Positions 8,763 through 16,072 of a stretch of 64,000 nucleotides of DNA are shown piece after piece. Origin of the DNA: Paracoccaceae bacterium (GTDB taxonomy: Bacteria; Pseudomonadota; Alphaproteobacteria; Rhodobacterales; Rhodobacteraceae); assembly GCA_029862205.1 (NCBI GenBank), contig JAOTXT010000003.1, positions 48,322-112,321 on the forward strand. Direction: 5' to 3'. The number at the start of each line of letters is the position of its first letter. The first letter of the stretch is position 1. Made by a program: the position numbers and the translations under genes. The notes beneath the pieces are model-generated. The model was not told the DNA's origin and searched no databases. It saw only the letters and a program-made list of their open reading frames with translations.

Positions 8763-9607
8763 GGGGACGGTATAAATATAAGATATTGTGGAGCGTTTCG
8801 GAAGGGGGTGGTGGTTTTGGTAATTTCCACCTCCCACGCACTCGCCTCCCCGCCCAACCACCAATCATACGAATGGTGGACAATTGGTGGTTGGGCGGGG
8901 AGGCGAGTGCGTGGGAGGTGGAGCGAATTTTTAGACAAGATCAGCGGCTGATCGATCTCACGCAGAAGTTTCCGCAGGATCGCCCGCGGATAGTCATCGA
9001 AGCTGGCGGCGACCTCGACGAAGGCGCCCGGACCTGCGATTACCTCGTTGCGGTAATGCGCGACCGGGTCTGGATCGGCGCCCCGTATCACCAGTCCGTT
9101 GACTGTGTAGCCCTCGGCCGCCAGGGCGCGCGAGAACATCGCCGGCGGGCGCCCTTCGTTGGAAACGCCATCGCCCGAGACGTCGATCACCCGGCGCTTG
9201 CACGTCTGAGGCGCCGTGGCGCTGACGTTGGCGGCATGGGAGAGCGCCTCGCCGATCGCGGTCGAAAAATTACGCCAGGCGCGGCCCGATTTGCGCACTT
9301 CGGCCGCGAACGAGACCATCGACGCCGCATCGGTCAGGTGCCGCCAGTGGGTCATCTGGCGCTGGCGGTTGGTGCCAGACCAATGGGTCATGGTGACCAG
9401 CAGACCGCCGTCGAGCTCATCGACCGCCGAGATCAGCGAGGGATGCTCGAACGCATCCGCCAGACCGTCTGTCTGAAGCCGAAACTCGTTGCTGTCGATA
9501 CTGCCTGAGACGTCCACGGCGAGGATCAGCTCGAGGGCGCAGCCAAGCGCCGCGCCCGGCGTCACCGCCAAGCCCCATGCGAGCACGATCGCGTATCCAA
9601 GCCGCAT
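8744..9607 (-). CDS. DUF1194 (VWA-like) secreted protein, fourth of four tandem copies, with an unusual C-terminus
   Basis: 287 residues. A signal peptide (MRLGYAIVLAWGLAVTPGAALG) precedes a von Willebrand A-like domain with the metal-site motif DVSGS and the family motif DVSGDGVSNEG. The domain ends near LLREIDQPLILSKN (about base 8932). Beyond it the frame reads through a perfect 40-bp inverted repeat and stops only at 8744, inside the ssrA promoter/5' region. The last 55 or so residues have no counterpart in the sister copies and are probably not native. The start codon overlaps the previous gene's stop (TAATG). The function of DUF1194 is unknown. Confidence 0.8.
   Translation of the reverse strand: MRLGYAIVLAWGLAVTPGAALGCALELILAVDVSGSIDSNEFRLQTDGLADAFEHPSLISAVDELDGGLLVTMTHWSGTNRQRQMTHWRHLTDAASMVSFAAEVRKSGRAWRNFSTAIGEALSHAANVSATAPQTCKRRVIDVSGDGVSNEGRPPAMFSRALAAEGYTVNGLVIRGADPDPVAHYRNEVIAGPGAFVEVAASFDDYPRAILRKLLREIDQPLILSKNSLHLPRTRLPAQPPIVHHSYDWWLGGEASAWEVEITKTTTPFRNAPQYLIFIPSPQGLWR
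8826..8922. repeat. Perfect 40-bp inverted repeat with a 17-bp loop
   Basis: The left arm at 8826-8865 is the exact reverse complement of the right arm at 8883-8922. The arms hold CCACCTCCC and CGCCCAACCACC-type sequence. The structure lies between ssrA and the DUF1194 array and is read through by the last DUF1194 frame. It has no poly-T tail for a classic terminator on either strand, and no transposase is nearby. Confidence 0.93.
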
Positions 9608-10320
9608 TATTCCCGCGTGTCCGGTTCGTTCTGGCCCAGGATCAGCTCGTGGCCGATCTCGCGCAAAAGCTTGCCGATGATGACCGAGGGGTAGTCGTCG
9701 AAGTGGCGCGCCAGCGCCAGGAAGGCCCCCGGGCCCTGGATCACATGATCGCGGTAATAGGGCGCCGGGTCCGGAAACGCGCCCTGGACCACGAGCCCGT
9801 TGATGGTGATCCCGTCGAGCTTGCCCTGGGCCCGGAAATAGTCCGGGCCGACCCCGTCGTTGTTCTCGCCATCGCCGGAGATATCGATCACCTGGCGCGC
9901 GCAGGCGGGCGCGCGGGCAAACATTGCCGCGCCGTATTCGACCGCCTTTCCCAAGGCGGTGGTCAGATCGGTGAAGGGCCGCCGATGGGCCGACAGGCGA
10001 TTGGCGAAGGCCAACACCTCCTCGCGCGATTTTAGCATGGTCCAGGGGATCACGATGTCCTGCTGATTGTAACCGGACCATTCGTAGACGATCGCGGCGA
10101 TACTGGCCCCCTCGGGCGTCAGGATGGCGTCGATCACCTCCTTGGTGCGGAAGGCCCGGGCAAGGCCATAGAGTTGAAGCGCGTATTCGCGCTCGTTGAC
10201 GCTGGACGAGATGTCGAGCGCCAGCACCAGCGCCAGCTTGCAGGCTTGAGCCCGCGCCAGCGGCGGCGCGAACAGGATCGACACCAGGACGAAAACTGCG
10301 AGCAGGCGCGAAATCTTCAT
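9607..10320 (-). CDS. DUF1194 (VWA-like) secreted protein, third tandem copy
   Basis: 237 residues with a signal peptide (about 1-24, ending in ARAQA) and a VWA-like domain. The MIDAS-type motif is LDISSSV, and the family motif is [16 protein letters not shown]. The C-terminus LLREIGHELILGQNE matches its neighbours. A cysteine follows the signal peptide, and two further cysteines could form disulfides, which fits export to the periplasm. It overlaps copy 2 by 4 bp and copy 4 by 3 bp, so the genes are translationally coupled. Confidence 0.88.
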   Translation of the reverse strand: MKISRLLAVFVLVSILFAPPLARAQACKLALVLALDISSSVNEREYALQLYGLARAFRTKEVIDAILTPEGASIAAIVYEWSGYNQQDIVIPWTMLKSREEVLAFANRLSAHRRPFTDLTTALGKAVEYGAAMFARAPACARQVIDISGDGENNDGVGPDYFRAQGKLDGITINGLVVQGAFPDPAPYYRDHVIQGPGAFLALARHFDDYPSVIIGKLLREIGHELILGQNEPDTRE

Positions 10321-11009
10321 CGCCGGGCCACCCTGGGCGCCAGTTCGCGCAGCAGCTTGCGTTTGATCGCGTCGGCGTAGTCGCTGAAGTCGTCCGCCAG
10401 TTCCAGGAACGAGGCCGGGCCCCGGACCACGTTGCGCCGGTAGAAATCCGCCGGGTCGGGCCAGCCACCCATGATAACCAGGCCATTGATGGTCACGCCT
10501 TGCGCCTCCAGCGCATCAGCGACCTCGCGCGCCGGGCGCCCACGATTGCTCGCGCCGTCGCCCGACACGTCGATCACCCGGCGCTTGCAGCGCATCGGGT
10601 TCGTCGCGCTGAGGCTGGCCGCGTGGGCCAATGCCTCGCCGATCGCGGTATAGGAGGCGAAGAAGGCCCGTTTCTGCGCCGAAATCGCGTTGGCGAAGGC
10701 GGCGACATCGCTCGCGCTCTGCAAATGGGTCCAGGGCACCGGCTGGGTCTGTGCCTCGGCGCCGCTCCACTGTGACACGGTCACCATGACGCCGCCGGTG
10801 ATCCAGGTAATCGTCTCGACGATCTCCGGGTCCCGGAACGCCGCCGCCAGGCCGCCCATCTGCAAATCGTATTCGGATTTCACCACCGAGCGTGAGACGT
10901 CCATCGCCAGGACCAGCTCCAATTCGCAGGCAGCCGCCGGCCCGGCGCTCAAGAGACCCGACAATGCGACGGCTGCAATACTCCCCCTGGCCCGGGGCTG
11001 GCGGGTCAT
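10317..11009 (-). CDS. DUF1194 (VWA-like) secreted protein, second tandem copy
   Basis: 230 residues: a signal peptide ending in AGPAAA before the conserved cysteine, then a VWA-like domain with MDVSRSV (metal-site DxSxS), WSGAEAQ, and VIDVSGDGASNRG. The C-terminal helix reads KRKLLRELAPRV. It lies 95 bp after copy 1 and overlaps copy 3 by 4 bp. In sequence it looks closest to copy 4 (shared CKRRVIDVSGDG), while copies 1 and 3 share DISGDG and NDGFGP/NDGVGP. This suggests duplication of an ancestral pair. Confidence 0.88.
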   Translation of the reverse strand: MTRQPRARGSIAAVALSGLLSAGPAAACELELVLAMDVSRSVVKSEYDLQMGGLAAAFRDPEIVETITWITGGVMVTVSQWSGAEAQTQPVPWTHLQSASDVAAFANAISAQKRAFFASYTAIGEALAHAASLSATNPMRCKRRVIDVSGDGASNRGRPAREVADALEAQGVTINGLVIMGGWPDPADFYRRNVVRGPASFLELADDFSDYADAIKRKLLRELAPRVARR

Positions 11010-11104
11010 GGCGTTCTCCCTCGGACCCGTTTTGGTCTGGGCCTATTACAGAAACATGTCGCGGCATGGCATGAAGGGCAATGCACCATTTGGCGAAGGC
11101 ACGG

Positions 11105-11809
11105 TCAGGGGCTTGCCGGGCGGACAATCCCGGCGACAAAATCGTGCCCAATCTCGCGCAGCAATTTTCGCAACATCGCGCGCGGAAAGTCCGAATAGTC
11201 GCGTGCGACCTCGATGAAGGCTTCCGGTCCGCGGACGACCAGGTGCCGGTAGAACGAGATCAACTCGAGGTCGCCGGCGCCAATCACCAATCCGTTCACG
11301 GTGATCCCGTCGAAATTGAACGCCTTGTAAGCGGAGTCGGGCCCAAACCCGTCATTCGAGGTCCCATCGCCGGAGATGTCGATCACCAGGCGCTGGCATG
11401 GCGGAGCACGGCGCATGAGCCCATGACCATAGGCCAGGGCATAGCCGACCGCGGTCGGAAACTCTCCATACCGGCGATCGTGGGCGGCGAGCTGGCGGAT
11501 GAAGACGTCGAGACCAGCTTGATCGGCGATAATCGTCCAATCGACGATGATCACCTGCTGGCGCTGCCCGCTCCATTCATAGGCTGCCAGCGCGACACCG
11601 CCGCCCGGCCCCAGGATCGCCGCGCTGACCGCGGGGTTCCTCAGCCCGTCGGCCAGGCCCTGGAGTTGGAGCTGGTATTCCGATTTGTCGACACTGGCCG
11701 AGACGTCCAGCGCGAAGGCAAGTGCCAGGCGGCAAGCCTCGGCCGGAGCGGGCGCGGCAGCCGCGAGAACCGCCCCGGCGATCAGGGTGCGAAGCCGGCA
11801 GCCTACCAC
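11105..11809 (-). CDS. DUF1194 (VWA-like) secreted protein, first tandem copy
   Basis: 234 residues from a GTG start at 11809. This start gives a good signal peptide ([17 protein letters not shown], cut before AC) and overlaps the gloA stop codon. The domain carries [20 protein letters not shown] and [15 protein letters not shown]. The much longer frame upstream runs through gloA in another phase and was rejected. It is the first of four secreted paralogues. Export and an intact metal site point to ligand or protein binding in the periplasm, but no function is established. Confidence 0.85.
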   Translation of the reverse strand: MVGCRLRTLIAGAVLAAAAPAPAEACRLALAFALDVSASVDKSEYQLQLQGLADGLRNPAVSAAILGPGGGVALAAYEWSGQRQQVIIVDWTIIADQAGLDVFIRQLAAHDRRYGEFPTAVGYALAYGHGLMRRAPPCQRLVIDISGDGTSNDGFGPDSAYKAFNFDGITVNGLVIGAGDLELISFYRHLVVRGPEAFIEVARDYSDFPRAMLRKLLREIGHDFVAGIVRPASP

Positions 11810-12234
11810 GACCCCGTATTGGGCATGCTGGCCCAGGGCTCCTGTTGCGGCAGGGACTCGCCCATCTGCAGCAGCTCGACCGAAATCCCGTCCGGCGAGC
11901 GGACAAACGCCATGCGCCCATCGCGCGGCGGGCGGTTGATGGTGACGCCCGCATCCATCAGCTGCTGGCATTTTTCGTAGATGTTCTCGACCTCGTAGGC
12001 CAGGTGCCCGAAATTGCGCCCGCCGGTATACTCCTCGTCCGAGTCCCAGTTATAGGTCAGCTCGATCTCGTTACCGGGACCGCCACCGGGCTCGCTGAGG
12101 AAGACCAGGGTCGCCTTGGCCGCGTCCAGATCCTTGCGGCGGGTTTCGACCAGACCCAAGAGGTCGCAATAAAACTTTTTCGACGCCTCGACGTCCTGAA
12201 CCCGGATCATTGTGTGCAGGTACTTTACTTTCAT
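11803..12234 (-). CDS. gloA: Lactoylglutathione lyase / glyoxalase I
   Basis: This 143-codon VOC-superfamily gene converts the methylglyoxal-glutathione hemithioacetal to S-lactoylglutathione. The GloA pattern is clear: [16 protein letters not shown], then [15 protein letters not shown], then [15 protein letters not shown], and DPDG-like [11 protein letters not shown] near the end. The metal ligands would be His (HTMIRV), Glu (IELTYN), His (GHLAYE) and Glu (VELLQ). The start at 12234 has GGGGA upstream. It leads the minus-strand block of DUF1194 genes and faces thyX across a 258-bp divergent region. Confidence 0.93.
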   Translation of the reverse strand: MKVKYLHTMIRVQDVEASKKFYCDLLGLVETRRKDLDAAKATLVFLSEPGGGPGNEIELTYNWDSDEEYTGGRNFGHLAYEVENIYEKCQQLMDAGVTINRPPRDGRMAFVRSPDGISVELLQMGESLPQQEPWASMPNTGSW

Positions 12235-12239
12235 TTTAT

Positions 12240-12492
12240 CCCCATCGATTTTCCACAAGAGAAATCTTCATCGCGCCAGATTTGGTTACGATCGATCGTT
12301 TGCCTACGAAATCTTGTGTTCCGACTCATTGTAGACTCATTTGTTCTCCACAGTCTTTTTCGTGCAATCGCTGCTTACCCACAGTGCATTAGTCCTTACC
12401 CACAGTGCATCAACAAAGATATCCTCGGCGAAGTTTTGTATACAGTAACTTGTGGCGCAAAAGCCGAGTCTGCCAGGTCTGGAGGAGTCGGG
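12240..12492. promoter_or_regulatory. Divergent gloA-thyX control region with DnaA-box-like sites, GANTC sites and direct repeats
   Basis: This AT-rich spacer holds TTTTCCACA (12249-12257, a full match to TTWTNCACA), TTCTCCACA (12344-12352), and TTACCCACA twice (12375-12383 and 12396-12404). The last two sit inside an identical 16-bp direct repeat, CTTACCCACAGTGCAT, at 12374 and 12395, spaced exactly 21 bp. Four GANTC sites (methylated by CcrM in many alphaproteobacteria) are present near 12323, 12334, 12466 and 12485. A cell-cycle or nucleotide-supply regulator could bind here. Confidence 0.55.
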
Positions 12493-13410
12493 ATGAACCA
12501 AGCGCTACTGAAAGCTAGGGAACACACTGCAATCGCCGAGCTAAAGTCAGAGCCCAAATCGACCTATCGTGCGACTGTGACCGCTCTAGAAGCCCAGTTG
12601 TATGAATTCATCCCAGTTCTCGATCACGGGTTCATCCGCGTCATGGACTACATGGGCGACGACGGCGCCATCGTGCAGGCGGCGCGTGTCAGTTATGGGC
12701 AGGGGACCAAGCATGCCCGCGACGACAGCGGGCTGATCCGGTATCTGATGCGCCACTGGCACTCGACGCCGTTCGAGATGTGCGAGATCAAGTTTCATGT
12801 GAAGCTGCCGGTCTTCGTGGCGCGGCAATGGATCCGTCACCGCACCGCGAACGTGAATGAATACTCGGCCCGCTATTCGATCCTCGATCGAGAGTTTTAC
12901 ATCCCATCTCCTGAAAATCTTGCGACGCAATCTAGCACGAACGGACAGGGCCGCGGCGCGGTGCTGGCAGGGGACGAGGCGGAGCGCGTTCTGGATATCC
13001 TGAAGGACGACTCGGCGCGCTGCTATGATCACTACGAGGCGATGCTCAGCCAGGAAAGCCAGCAGGGGCTGGCGCGCGAGTTGGCGCGGATGAACCTGCC
13101 GATGAACATCTATACCCAGTGGTATTGGAAGGTCGATCTGCACAATCTGATGCATTTCCTGCGGCTGCGGGCGGATGCCCACGCGCAGATGGAGATCCGG
13201 GTCTATGCCGAGGCGATCTGCGAGCTGGTCAAGGCCTGGGTGCCCGCGACCTATGCCGCGTTCGAGGATTACCGCCTGAACGCGGCACAGATCTCCGGCC
13301 CCGGCATGGTGGCCCTGCGCCGGATGCTGGCGGGCGAGGAGGTGACCCAGGAGGGTTCGGGCATGTCCAAGGGCGAGTGGCGGGAGTTTCAGGCGCTGCT
13401 TGAGGGGTAG
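12493..13410 (+). CDS. thyX: FAD-dependent thymidylate synthase
   Basis: This 305-residue ThyX makes dTMP from dUMP using methylene-tetrahydrofolate and FAD/NADPH. The signature RHRx7S is present as [11 protein letters not shown] (about residues 115-125). The N-terminal [18 protein letters not shown] and the C-terminal [19 protein letters not shown] also fit the family. The start at 12493 has GGAGGAG six bases upstream. The long upstream-open frame crosses gloA and was rejected. No thyA is seen in the window. Confidence 0.96.
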   Translation: MNQALLKAREHTAIAELKSEPKSTYRATVTALEAQLYEFIPVLDHGFIRVMDYMGDDGAIVQAARVSYGQGTKHARDDSGLIRYLMRHWHSTPFEMCEIKFHVKLPVFVARQWIRHRTANVNEYSARYSILDREFYIPSPENLATQSSTNGQGRGAVLAGDEAERVLDILKDDSARCYDHYEAMLSQESQQGLARELARMNLPMNIYTQWYWKVDLHNLMHFLRLRADAHAQMEIRVYAEAICELVKAWVPATYAAFEDYRLNAAQISGPGMVALRRMLAGEEVTQEGSGMSKGEWREFQALLEG

Positions 13411-13415
13411 ACGCC

Positions 13416-13493
13416 CGATGTCCCGGGCTTGACCCGGGACCTCGACGGTTTCCGACGAACGTCGAGGCCCCGGCTCGAGGCCGGGGCATTGGC
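13416..13493. repeat. Dispersed CCGATGTCCC...GGGGCATTGGC element, copy 1
   Basis: Nested palindromes: TCCCGGG-cttga-CCCGGGA, CCTCGACG/CGTCGAGG, and GGCCCCGGCTCGAGGCCGGGGC. The same ends occur in the element at 18932-19031. It follows thyX by 5 bp. Confidence 0.75.
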
Positions 13494-13536
13494 ACGGTGT
13501 ACGAGGCGCTTCGCGCGGGTTGCACCCCCTCCCTAA

Positions 13537-13559
13537 CCCTCCCCCCAGCGGGGGGAGGG
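13537..13559. terminator. Hairpin between convergent thyX and the YedK-like gene
   Basis: A perfect 10-bp stem, CCCTCCCCCC/GGGGGGAGGG, with a 3-nt loop lies between two convergent genes. There is no strong T-tract, so it may block transcription by structure alone. Confidence 0.5.
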
Positions 13560-13593
13560 GATCACGTGGGCGCCGGGTCGAACAGTGGGGCAA

Positions 13594-14262
13594 TTATCCC
13601 TCCAACGGCTCGATCAGTTCCGGGCCATTGTTCCGCACATTGCCGACCGCACCGCCGACTTCCGTTACCTCTGCTCGGTCATCCGGGATCGGGCGCATCA
13701 GCCCGGCCCCGTCGTTGGCCGGGTCGAGCCAGCGGTCCCAATCGGCCTCCTCCAGTACGACCGGGCTTCGCGGATGCAGGTGCCGGGTCGCCTCGCCCGC
13801 GGCGCAGGTCAGCACAGTGAACGAGAAAAGCGGCTCGGCCTCGATCACGGCCCGCGCCCACAGCCCGGCCATGCAGAAACCCGGCGCGTTGCCCTTGCGG
13901 GTGATGTACCAGGCGCGCTTTTCACCTGCCTTGCCGCTCCACTCGTAATAGCCGATCGCGGGGACCAGGCAGCGGCCCTTGCGCCAGGCATCGCGGAACA
14001 TCGGCTTCGACGCGGCCTCTTCCGAGCGGGCATTGAAAGTGGTGGCGCGGAACTCGGCCAGCGGCTTTTTCCACCAGTGCGGCACCAGACCCCAACGCGC
14101 GAGGGCCAGGCCGCGCCCGTCGCGGCCCTCGCCAATCATCCCGACGGTCTGCGTTGGCGCCACGTTCCAGCTTGGGTCCGGCCAGGGGCTGTCGCGGTCG
14201 ATGCCCAGCCAGTCGGCCCAATCCTCGCCCCGCGTGTCGCCCACCGCGAATCTGCCGCACAT
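13594..14262 (-). CDS. SOS response-associated peptidase, YedK/HMCES family
   Basis: 222 residues. The protein begins MCGRFAV, and after Met removal Cys2 is the catalytic residue that forms a thiazolidine crosslink with abasic sites in single-stranded DNA. Family motifs follow: NVAPTQ, WGLVPHWW, NARSEEAASKPMF, GYYEWSG, and a late His in RHLHPRSPVVL. Starting at 14262 places the Cys at position 2, which is required for function. The upstream codons of the open frame were rejected. It is convergent with thyX and divergent from the DUF2927 gene. Confidence 0.94.
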   Translation of the reverse strand: MCGRFAVGDTRGEDWADWLGIDRDSPWPDPSWNVAPTQTVGMIGEGRDGRGLALARWGLVPHWWKKPLAEFRATTFNARSEEAASKPMFRDAWRKGRCLVPAIGYYEWSGKAGEKRAWYITRKGNAPGFCMAGLWARAVIEAEPLFSFTVLTCAAGEATRHLHPRSPVVLEEADWDRWLDPANDGAGLMRPIPDDRAEVTEVGGAVGNVRNNGPELIEPLEG

Positions 14263-14333
14263 GCCGCGTCTCCTTGGCCCGTTGCGTCCCGTTTCGCCCA
14301 CGCCTCTTGCACGCGCTCGCATCAGGCCGCAGC

Positions 14334-15212
14334 ATGGCGGCCATGTCCAGACCGCGCCTGCCAATCGCCGTCCTCCTCGCCCTGCCCGCCTTGATCGCGG
14401 CCTGCGCCGAGCGCCCCAGCGAGCGCGGCCTGACCGCGTTGCAGGCGGAGCTGCGCGGCGAGGGCAAGCTGCGCACCGACACCGCGCCCCAGGATGCCCC
14501 GTTCGGGCCCGCGGCGCTGGTCCAGAATTTCCAACGTATCGCGCTCAACCACCAGGCGGACACGCTGAAGCCCGGCAGCGCCGGAAATTCAAGCCCGAAC
14601 CCAGTCAGCCGCTGGCAGGGGCCGCTGCGCTATACGCTGGCAGGCGGGGCCGTAACCGCCGCCGACCGGGCCGAGACGAAGGCGCTGATGGACCGGATCG
14701 CGGGCCTGACTGGGCTGGACATCGCCGAGGGCGCTCGGGACCAGGCCAATTTCCTGATCCTGATCGTCGCCGAGACGGATCGGGAGCGCGTTCTCGAAAG
14801 CCTTGAAGCAACCATGCCCCAACGCGCCCGGATCTACCGGTTCTGGCTGCAGAACCCCAGCACGATCTGTGTCGCCAACAACCTGGTCTCCGGACCCGAC
14901 GGCGTCTATTTGGCCGCCGCGACCGTGGTGATCGGCGACGAGGTCAAGGGCGTGCTGCGCCGCGCCTGTTTGCACGAGGAGATCGTGCAGTCGCTGGGGC
15001 TCGCCAATGACGACGACGCGGTCAGGCCTTCGATCTTCAACGATGACGGCGAGTTCGCCCTGCTGACGCGCCACGACGAATGGCTGCTGCGCATCCTCTA
15101 TGACCCGCGCCTGGCGCCCGGCATGGACGCGGAGGCGGCGATGCCCGTGGTCCGCCAGATTGTCGCCGGGCTGGACCTGACCGCCGCGCCGGCGGATACG
15201 CGAACTGATTAA
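14334..15212 (+). CDS. DUF2927 lipoprotein
   Basis: 292 residues. The N-terminus MSRPRLPIAVLLALPALIAAC has a lipobox ending in Cys, so the protein is probably an outer-membrane or periplasmic lipoprotein. The DUF2927 domain follows and includes a zincin-like HEEIVQSLGL segment with the conserved HExxxQ pattern. This suggests, but does not prove, a metalloprotease-like fold. The start could be 14334 or 14343. Both keep the lipobox. The gene is divergent from the YedK-like gene. Confidence 0.8.
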   Translation: MAAMSRPRLPIAVLLALPALIAACAERPSERGLTALQAELRGEGKLRTDTAPQDAPFGPAALVQNFQRIALNHQADTLKPGSAGNSSPNPVSRWQGPLRYTLAGGAVTAADRAETKALMDRIAGLTGLDIAEGARDQANFLILIVAETDRERVLESLEATMPQRARIYRFWLQNPSTICVANNLVSGPDGVYLAAATVVIGDEVKGVLRRACLHEEIVQSLGLANDDDAVRPSIFNDDGEFALLTRHDEWLLRILYDPRLAPGMDAEAAMPVVRQIVAGLDLTAAPADTRTD

Positions 15213-15243
15213 TCCCAGCTTTGACCACGATGGGGCCGATCAC

Positions 15244-16020
15244 ATGACCTATGAGACCATCCTCTATGACCTCGCCGACGACGTGGCGACCATCACGCTG
15301 AACCGGCCGGACAAGATGAACAGCCTCTCGGCGGCGATGCGGGTCGACCTGATCGACGCGCTGACCCGGGCGCCGGGCGAGGCGCGCGCCATCGTGCTGA
15401 CCGGCGCGGGCAATGGCTTCTGCGCGGGCCAGGATCTGGGCGACGCGGGCAATATCTCGACCCTGAACCTGGAGCGGGTGCTGAGCGAGGAATACGAGCC
15501 GCTTCTGAAGCTGGTCTATGATTGCCCGGTGCCGGTGATCGCGGCGGTGAACGGCGCCGCGGCCGGGGCGGGCGCGAACCTGGCCCTGACGGCGGATGTG
15601 GTGATCGCCGCGCGCTCGGCGGTGTTCCTGGAAGCCTTCGCCCGGATCGGCCTGATCCCGGATGCGGGCGGCACCTATTGGCTGCCAAGGCTGGCGGGTA
15701 TGGCCCGCGCCATGGGGATGTGCCTCTTCGCCGACCCGATCCCGGCCGAGCGGGCGGCGGAATGGGGGCTGATCTGGGAGATGGCCGAGGATGAAGCCCT
15801 GGCCGAGCGCGCGGCCGAGCTGGCCCGGCGGCTGGCGAAGGGACCGACCCAGGCCTACCGGCTGATGAAGCAGGCGCTGCGCCAAAGCATGTCGAACGAC
15901 CTGGACACCCAATTGGCCTTGGAGGCCAAATTGCAGGGCGAGGCGGGCAAGACCCGCGATTTCATGGAAGGTGTCGCCGCCTTCCTGGAGAAGCGCCCGG
16001 CGACCTATGAGGGGCGCTGA
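15244..16020 (+). CDS. Enoyl-CoA hydratase/isomerase family protein (PaaG-like)
   Basis: This 258-residue crotonase-fold protein has the CoA-binding/oxyanion motif region TGAGNGFCAGQDLGD, then AAVNGAAAGAGANLAL, and FARIGLIPDAGGTYWLPR. Asp in PDAGG matches the acid residue of PaaG-type isomerases (ring 1,2-epoxyphenylacetyl-CoA isomerase). No other phenylacetate genes lie beside it, so a general enoyl-CoA hydratase/isomerase role is equally possible. It sits 31 bp after the DUF2927 gene and 52 bp before glnE. Confidence 0.85.
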   Translation: MTYETILYDLADDVATITLNRPDKMNSLSAAMRVDLIDALTRAPGEARAIVLTGAGNGFCAGQDLGDAGNISTLNLERVLSEEYEPLLKLVYDCPVPVIAAVNGAAAGAGANLALTADVVIAARSAVFLEAFARIGLIPDAGGTYWLPRLAGMARAMGMCLFADPIPAERAAEWGLIWEMAEDEALAERAAELARRLAKGPTQAYRLMKQALRQSMSNDLDTQLALEAKLQGEAGKTRDFMEGVAAFLEKRPATYEGR

Positions 16021-16072
16021 GAAGGACGTCGTCGAGGCTTGACCTCGCCCCGCCAGCGCGGAAGCTGCGTGC

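Noticed and set aside
8786..9508. A plus-strand 240-codon frame containing a repeat-like peptide on both sides of the hairpin
   Set aside because: It is antisense to the fourth DUF1194 gene. The similarity at its start comes from the 40-bp inverted repeat.
12240..12492. Chromosomal origin of replication
   Set aside because: The DnaA-like boxes are few and mostly imperfect, and none of the usual alphaproteobacterial origin neighbours are seen. Kept only as a regulatory region.
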